Below are positions 57,444-64,000 of a stretch of DNA of 64,000 bases, one piece after another (position 1 is the stretch's first letter; every line of letters begins with the position of its first letter). Position numbers and translations under genes: made by a program. The notes beneath the pieces are model-generated. The model did no database searches and had not been told where the DNA came from. It saw only the letters and a program-made list of their open reading frames with translations. Source of the DNA: Antitrichia curtipendula (lineage: Eukaryota; Streptophyta; Bryopsida; Hypnales; Leucodontaceae); NCBI GenBank assembly GCA_951230915.1, contig OX579634.1, positions 15,030,725-15,094,724 of the forward strand. Direction: 5' to 3'.

Positions 57444-57983
57444 ACCCTTAAAGGACCAAGTGGTTGTTGCACGAATAATTGAAAATTTGGATAGGTTCCT
57501 ATATTGTCAATTTCAAAGGATCTTATTGATTTTTTGACACAAGATGTGGACATGTACCCTCCAAATGAGAATGTAAATTTTTCTGATTAGGGCCCAAATT
57601 AAAAGTTATGTTGCAAGAAAAGTTTGGATAGGTAATTGGAAAATCTTTTGTTAAACTCCACATCTACTTCTAGAATTTGGAAGTGTGAAAAACACCATGT
57701 GCAATACAAAATATCACTCTAGCATAGAAGTCTATTATCCTTATTAGATAAGTGGATAGAAAGGATTTCCTTCTTCTAACTTCAAATGCTATAATCTTTC
57801 AGTCTGTGTTGTCAATTTATTTGAAACTTTATCCACATATCCCAATATTACTCTATTACAAATTTATATAGTTGAACTTCAAAATTATTTATTTTTTTCA
57901 TTTTTTTCTCATTGACCTAAAAAATGACAATTTTTGTCTTTTTGATCATTTATGCTAGAAATATGCTTCGATTCTTTAGGGGT
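57444..57983. mobile_element. TAACCCC-family TIR element E3
   Basis: ACCCTTAAAGGACCAAG at the left and ATTCTTTAGGGGT at the right are inverse ends, with TA on both sides (57442-57443, 57984-57985). Non-coding. Confidence 0.68.
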
Positions 57984-58502
57984 TAAAAGACAACCTTCTT
58001 TTATGACCTATTTGATGAAGTCGACTTAGGTAATTTATTTATACAAAAATCTAAGCAAAGTCCAATATTTCTGAAAAGGATTTGAGGGTTAAAAGATTAA
58101 AGGGTTAAAGCATTGTCTCTACAAATATGTCATCAATTATTGTTAGTATTTTTTTATGGTTGATTTCTATCCCTTTGAGATTCTCCTTTAGATAGAAATT
58201 TGAGACAAAAGACAATGTTAGAGCTAAAGTGGGTACCCCCAAACCGTCACTTCTTGCTAAGTATTATGCCAACTTATTATTATTAGACTATTTAAATTTT
58301 CATATTTTCTTGTTGGCCGGTAAAAGGCATTAGATGATTTTTGGGAGGTCTGGAGGGCTGTTTCGGGCCTGTTCTTGGCGCTATTCCCCCGGCAGTAAGA
58401 GAACGGTCGCTGGCAGAAAAATAAAATTGAAAAAAAATAAAATCTTAAAATGATAAAACAAGACAAACAAAAAAATTAATTTTTTTTTTGAATTTTTTTA
58501 TA

Positions 58503-58560
58503 TGACGTGGTAGTCCCTCTGCCACGTCACGCAGTTGCTGCGACGCAGTTTCAGACAGTT
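58503..58560. promoter_or_regulatory. Paired ACGT-core boxes in a GC-richer islet
   Basis: TGACGTGG and its inverse CCACGTCA lie 11 bp apart, followed by CGCAGTTGCTGCGACGCAGTT. Such ACGT cores are binding sites for plant bZIP factors. No gene start is evident nearby, so function is uncertain. The paired boxes may instead be part of an element. Confidence 0.3.
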
Positions 58561-58821
58561 CCAAAGTCTGTGAATCCTGGGGAACTTGCAGTCCTCTATA
58601 GGGTCTGAAAAACATGTAATGGAGGTTCCAACACACAAAAGAACGTGACTTTTGGATAGTGTATGCAAAAGTTATAGAGAGTCAAAGTTTTTTTATGTAG
58701 ATGTTCTAAAATTGGTTCTTCAACAAACGTACAATCATATTGATTTTAGGGATGTATACAAAGTGAAGATGGTGGTTTCTATTCAGGATGCAATTCTAAA
58801 TGTACCCACCTTAATTGCAAA

Positions 58822-59310
58822 CTAGTGTACCTTGTGCCGTTGCTACAATCAAAATATAAATAAATAAAAAATTCTTATTTTTAAATTAAAAATAACCCCC
58901 AAATCCATAAATTTCACACTATATGTGTAAATGCCAAGAAACAAAGCTCATGCACGCCTCCTTGTAGAGAGCTTTCCAATGATATCAAGAACACGATAAG
59001 GGAATGCACGATCCAAGAGATTTCACTATAATAAACAAAACAAATAAACAACCTAACTTAAGGTATTATAAGACTAGCATGCCTTGTGCCATTGCCATAA
59101 TATAATAAAATAAAATAAATGTAATTTTCTATTTTTTTAATTCATAAAAACTTCATAGTTCAATATCTTTTTTATTGTGAGTTGGAATGCCACAAAACAA
59201 AGCTCGTATATCCTTTTTCATTGAAGGCTTTCTAATGGTAAGAACATGATCAGAGGATGCATGGTGCCAAGATTTCATTGTAATAAATAAAACAAATAGT
59301 CTAATTTAAC
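58822..59310. repeat. Two-copy tandem repeat, period about 252 bp
   Basis: Units start at CTAGTGTACCTTGTGCC (58822) and CTAGCATGCCTTGTGCC (59074) and continue in parallel through AACAAAGCTC and AAACAAATA blocks. A third, separate copy lies at 40866-41160. Confidence 0.75.
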
Positions 59311-60295
59311 CCCTAAAAAATTTGATGGAATTTTTTCTATCAAATATACATTTGAAAATGCCAATTAGATTGCAAGATATTTGCATTTAAAGTGAAGAAA
59401 ACAAATTTTTATGTACCTTGCCGACTAGATTTTTTGGCTTTAAATCTTTTTAGCTTAAAATTTTTGCACTACTAATTTTGAATTTTGAATTTTTTATGTT
59501 GAAGAGTTGATTTGACAATCTACAAAATAAAAAAGTAAAAAAAAAAAAATATTTAATTTTCACTCATTAAATAATTGTTAAGTAAAACTATAGGATCAAC
59601 ATTGAAGGGAAAACTAAATTGTTAACAACTCTGAGATGGAATTGAAATACAAAATTCCAATAGTGAGATAGTTTTTGATAAATTGTGAAAATTGAGTTCA
59701 TTTATGAATCCTATAAGTTATTTTTCAAGAACTTAAGATGCTTAGATTGTCCCCAAAACAAGACTGTCCACAACTTTCTCATAACAAATCCAAATGGAAT
59801 GAATCAAAGATTTCCATGTAGATAAAAATATAATCCATGAGAATATATTTTTTTAACAAAATTGTTAAAATTTCTTTGAGACCTTTTTTGCCCATTGAAC
59901 TAAAATTTGGACTGATTGTGCCATTATTTATCTCTCGTAGACACTAATTGAAATATAAATTATATTCCCTATAAAGTATAAACTAGCTAATGTGTTTTTC
60001 TATCTTCACAAAAGAATTCAAAAAATTACAACAAATATTGAGGCTATAGGAGCCTACCCAAAATCCATTTCATCCCCATAGGAACAACGGGACTTCAAGT
60101 ATGAAGGTAGACCGATCCAATTCTACATGTTGCCCAATTCCATTTCCTGTTTTTGGCCCCAATTTTTTCCATTCAAACATCCAAATCTATCTACAAATCT
60201 ATCCAAATTTCTTCAAGATTTTGACAAAATTAGTGCATTAATGCTAAAATGGGTAACTTGCCAATCCTTGATTGGTGGAATCTTAACCCCTAAAG

Positions 60296-60866
60296 TCCCA
60301 AGGCCTTTTTTCCATCAAGACCAATCAAAAATTGCCATTTCTATTGCAAAGAGCAAAAAACTTTAAAATTATTTTTTTGTGCATATTTAACTATAGAATC
60401 CTGTACTAGACTAGTATAAGAATGCATGGAAGAAATTTCAAAAACCTTTGGCAACATAGATTGCAAGATATTTGCATTTAAAATAAAGAAAACAAGTTTC
60501 TTTTTAAGAAGATTATTGGATTGCTTGAAAAACAAGTTTGTCCATAACTTCCTCATCATTAATGCAAATAGAATGATTTAAAGCTTCAAATGTAGACAAA
60601 AATGTAAGGTTTGAGAAAAAAAATATTAAAAAAAATATTCAATTTTTTGATATTTTTTTTTGTATTGCCCCTCGAGGGTTTTTTTGGACTTAGGGTGCAA
60701 TAACTTTTTTTCCTAGACATCGATTGAAATAAAAATTATATTCCTATAAAGCTAATCTAGTATCCTATCTTCAAAAAGTTTCAAAAAATCATATCAAAAA
60801 TTGAAATCACACAAGCCTACCTGAAATCCCAAAAATCTCCTACAAGAACTTTGGGACTTTAGGGGT
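60296..60866. mobile_element. TAACCCC-family TIR element E4
   Basis: ACCCCTAAAGTCCCAAGG at the left and CTTTGGGACTTTAGGGGT at the right are inverse ends. TA flanks each side (60294-60295, 60867-60868). It is the best-preserved member of this family in the window. It is non-coding and shares blocks inverted with 29.8-29.9 kb. Confidence 0.8.
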
Positions 60867-61145
60867 TAAGTGCCAATAGATACATAGAAAGGCAATTATG
60901 GGGTGTTCCTGGGATGTATAAGTGACTCCACTCTATGGGCGATTTTGTAATTTCAGGGCTGACCACTTCAAAAATTCAAAAAGATTACAATTTCAATCTA
61001 AAAAATAAAATTCCACTTGGATTTGATCCATGAAACAAGCACACACCTCTGAAAAGTATATGCACCTCATGGAATTGGCTCTAAGATATTCATATTCCAA
61101 ATTAGGGTGGTAATAGGCTAGTCCACCTTAAATACCGTAAGGGCT

Positions 61146-61362
61146 AAGGAGGATTGACCCGTGTATTGTCCCATCAAAGGATAAATGTAAAAATTGCCCC
61201 CTATTTTATGCCGCTGAAATTTGGTATTTCTTCATGACCCCTAGCTAATTTGGGGCCTCTGATTACAAAAATGAATTCAGGATTTGCAAACTTTATCATA
61301 TGTGGCAAATAAAAAATTTCAGTACTTTCTGAAAGGGTAAAATACATGGATCAATCCTCCCT
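61146..61362. mobile_element. 217-bp TIR element
   Basis: AAGGAGGATTGACCCGTGTA at the left pairs with the inverse of TACATGGATCAATCCTCCCT at the right. The interior (CTAATTTGGGGCCTCTGATT) matches stretches at 38.9 and 39.2 kb. No clear target-site duplication. Confidence 0.65.
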
Positions 61363-61379
61363 GGCCTATCGTCGTAAGC

Positions 61380-63850
61380 TCAGTTTGAGTTACATTTTCT
61401 TGCTGGGCAGCTACTGTACCGTACTTAGGGCCACCGACTTACCAGAATTGAAGCACTCCAACCACTAAGAATTCTCTTTGCTGGCTCCGATGAACCCTGG
61501 TGGACTTTGGCCTCGAAATTCGTGAACACTTTGATTCACGAATCCATGGCGATATTGTGAAGAGGTTGGAGTTCGACTTCTTCTCACTTTTCTCGCCCAA
61601 GTAGGTGAAGGTGCCGACTTCGATACTGAATGATCTTCATAGATTCCATCGGGAACAGTGCAGGTGTGATGCTTTCCACTTGTTTCAGTCGATTGCGGCG
61701 ATACCGCGGTAATCTGCACATATAATTCCTCGCTATTCCTCCCTCCGATGCAGATCGATCAAGCCCATGCCAGACGCGTCAGTCAGTTAATCTTCGTAAG
61801 GCTGATGTAACATCAGAGCCGGCCTATTGACTTCGAGCGCACCACTTGAGGACATGAAAGTCTTCGGATTGCATTTGTTGCGGAGGAAAAACGGGCCCTG
61901 AAAGAGACGTGGTCGACATGCTAGCTTGTGGACCAGCATGCTAGCTTGTGGACCCACTGAATCAACTACTTCAAGCTAAGACTTTCTAGCTAGTATATTC
62001 CGTCTGCCCTTGATTCGCTCGGGTCGGTTGTTCCCAAGTTGTCAATCAAATTGAAACGCCGTTGAAATCGATATCGTCGTTGAAACTCGGAGACCCAAAC
62101 CCAGGCTGCACACAGTGTTGGAGCGTACTCCTCTTCTAAATCCCTTCGTCTCCATGGAGTTGACAAGGAACACCAGTGAGGCTTCTGAGTGGGAGTGTCC
62201 GAACGTCTTGGCGTCTTCGCATCTTGACTCTTGGAATCGTTGTCGAAGTCCGGTGGTCAAGCTTGACGAGACCCAGAATCGGGAGATGATTCTCGTCACT
62301 TGACGAAAGCAAGCTCATATCTGGAGCATCTGTGACGAACCTCCGAATGTTGCAAGGCCAGCATAAATTGTCTGATCAGACTTGAGTGGAAAGTCATCTT
62401 CTAACTCGTGAGGCATAATTGAGTGTAGCGCTATCGTCGATACAGTTTCGGCAACGTACTTCTTTCCTGTTCAGCTCTGTTAAGGTTTACCAACATTAGT
62501 GACCTTGTGCCATTCAAGGAGATTGAACAGCTAGAAAAAGAACCTGCCGTATGTTTATCCGGTATTGGCTTGGAATCCTGCCTCCTTGTAATTAGATTCA
62601 ATTTATAGCATTTATTCGGGAGCTCATTCCGGTGCTTTTTATAACCAAACTGCAATCTGGTTGCTAGTTCGGTTGATGGGTATATTTAAGGCGGTCAGTG
62701 ATATTCAACGCCTTTCGTAATCCTCCAATTGGGGCGATTAGTATCCCTGATTTTAGGGCAACTTTGAAATTGACTTGCAGTCCTCAATGCCGCTGAAACT
62801 CCAACCCAGCTCTGAACAAAGCCGAGCATCAACCCAAGTTCAATGCTTGTTGCACCCTGTCTAATTAGATATCCTTCGGATTTCCGGCAAATCCTTCAGC
62901 AAATCCTTCGTCAGACACGGGAAGCACCAACCCCCTGAGACTGTCTGGGCGGGCTAGCTCTTAGGCCGTTTGGTCTTTTCAATTTCAATGCAGCCTTGGA
63001 CGATTTGTGAAGGGGCTGCCGTCTCAGAGTATGCCCACAGCATGAGCGACAATGTGCAAAACAGCTAGCGGTAGACTTATTGGCAGTACCGTTCTCCCGG
63101 CGCGATTAGTTATTGCCTCTTGCACAGGCTCCATTTGGGAGATCGCCTGTCTCTTTAGGTTCAATTAAGAGTGAGCTTGTTTTTGGTTCGAGACGAAGAC
63201 TTAGCTAACGACCCCAACAGGCAGCGACAAATCCAGAAGAATATTTCATGGTCAATTAGAAGCTGCACAGGCTTGGAAGGGAGGTTAATATCGAGCTCGC
63301 CAAGTTGTTCTCCATGGATATTTTCAAGCACGGGGAGAAATCTGACTCACAGCGAAAAGTCACGGTCCCCAGAGTGAGGATATGGACTCGGTTGTCGCCC
63401 ATGTATATATTCCGTGTGTTCCGCGATACTTATGTGAGAGGGTGTGTGACCTTCGGCAACAGCGCAAAAGTCAATGCAATTGCGCATAGCGCCGCTTTCC
63501 AAATCTCGTGTAATGAGAATTCCCTCAGCCGCTCGAGTTCACAGTGCGTCCGTGACAACGTTACCTCAGCTCAGGAGCTTCTGGAGTTATCCGCCAAGTT
63601 CAGTCGCGAAGTATCAGAGCAAGAATCGGTTCAATCAGGGCGTAAACATCTAACAGCAAATGGTACGATCCTACTGTCTCTCGCATGTGATGTTATGAAT
63701 AGGAAAACCAGCAGCTCGCACTCATATAAACCACCTTCCTATTCTGTTCAGTATACTCTCTTACTGTGCCACAATCAGAATCTATATGTGCAACGTCTCA
63801 AATACAGAACTAACAGAAGCTCATCATCTTAGTTAGGAGAGAAGGAAACT
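61380..63850. other. GC-richer block with unidentified ORFs
   Basis: Base composition changes sharply from the AT-rich left flank and back again after 63850. ORFs on both strands (for example 61465-61719 minus, 62154-62303 plus, 63314-63832 plus) have gene-like codon mixtures but no family that I recognise. AGCATGCTAGCTTGTGGACC-like sequence is duplicated in tandem at about 61916-61953. It may hold a real multi-exon gene, a captured gene or the edge of a larger element. Confidence 0.4.
63314..63832 (+). CDS. Unidentified 172-aa open frame
   Basis: The longest plausible ORF of the GC-richer block. The ATG has a fair context (CTCCATGG) and the frame closes at a TAG at 63830-63832. Protein start MDIFKHGEKSDSQRK; a Ser-rich middle leads to an amphipathic stretch (SAQELLELSAKFSREVSEQE) that could be helical. 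No signal peptide, membrane helix or known motif. It may be one exon of a larger gene or chance. Function is not assignable. Confidence 0.3.
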   Translation: MDIFKHGEKSDSQRKVTVPRVRIWTRLSPMYIFRVFRDTYVRGCVTFGNSAKVNAIAHSAAFQISCNENSLSRSSSQCVRDNVTSAQELLELSAKFSREVSEQESVQSGRKHLTANGTILLSLACDVMNRKTSSSHSYKPPSYSVQYTLLLCHNQNLYVQRLKYRTNRSSSS

Positions 63851-64000
63851 AGCCGATGTTGAATTCTCTGTCTCACATTCGAATTCAACCATAGAAAATT
63901 ATATTGAATTAAATTAAAAACTGGAATAAGTTTTTTGATATTAATTACAAACACAATTTTCATTTTGCAAATACGTCGAGAAGGTTTTGAGATGATTTTA

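Overview
This window is nuclear DNA of a land plant. The evidence is two intron-bearing plant genes with canonical GT-AG introns (a cytosolic ribosomal protein eS27 gene and a leucine-rich-repeat receptor kinase gene), a plant-type L1 LINE with a zf-RVT tail, a CACTA transposon, and many plant-style miniature inverted-repeat elements. I cannot fix the lineage. The long AT-rich, repeat-filled spaces and compact genes would suit a repeat-rich land plant, possibly a non-seed plant, but that is a guess.

Layout. 0-10 kb: an old repeat landscape. Two diverged direct repeats (about 0.6-2.1 and 8.4-9.9 kb) bracket a decayed protein-coding region (3.1-8.4 kb). A 250-bp TIR element lies beside that region and a 2.16-kb CACTA element (3281-5442) is inserted inside it. 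9.95-17.5 kb: a nearly full-length, inactivated L1-type LINE on the minus strand, bounded by an 11-bp target-site duplication. 17.5-20.9 kb: AT-rich sequence with no gene seen. 21.19-22.06 kb: an intact four-exon eS27 gene with a telobox promoter. 22-25 kb: AT-rich spacer ending in a C-rich tract and a tandem repeat. 25.5-29.3 kb: four TA-flanked mariner/Stowaway-like MITEs and one TIR element carrying GC-richer, possibly captured sequence.

30-44 kb: a field of foldback and TIR elements. The most striking are three copies (31943-33184, 36605-37748, 39618-40776) of one TIR family that carries a long internal hairpin. One copy splits a minisatellite unit, so its insertion site can be read to the base. 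A near-perfect 132-bp hairpin lies at 38.1 kb. 44.6-50.85 kb: a GC-richer gene region with the LRR receptor kinase (46508-50848, four exons, 958 aa by my model). 51-61.4 kb: more AT-rich sequence filled with members of a TA-flanked family ending in TAACCCCTAAAGG, a two-hairpin element (55842-56371) related to one at the window start, and a 252-bp tandem duplication. 61.4-63.85 kb: a GC-richer block with short ORFs that I cannot identify.

The two intact genes are unrelated in function: one is translation housekeeping, the other is cell-surface signalling. The rest records repeated waves of transposition with nesting. No rRNA, tRNA or CRISPR locus was seen. All exon boundaries come from splice signals and protein continuity read by eye, not from transcript data.
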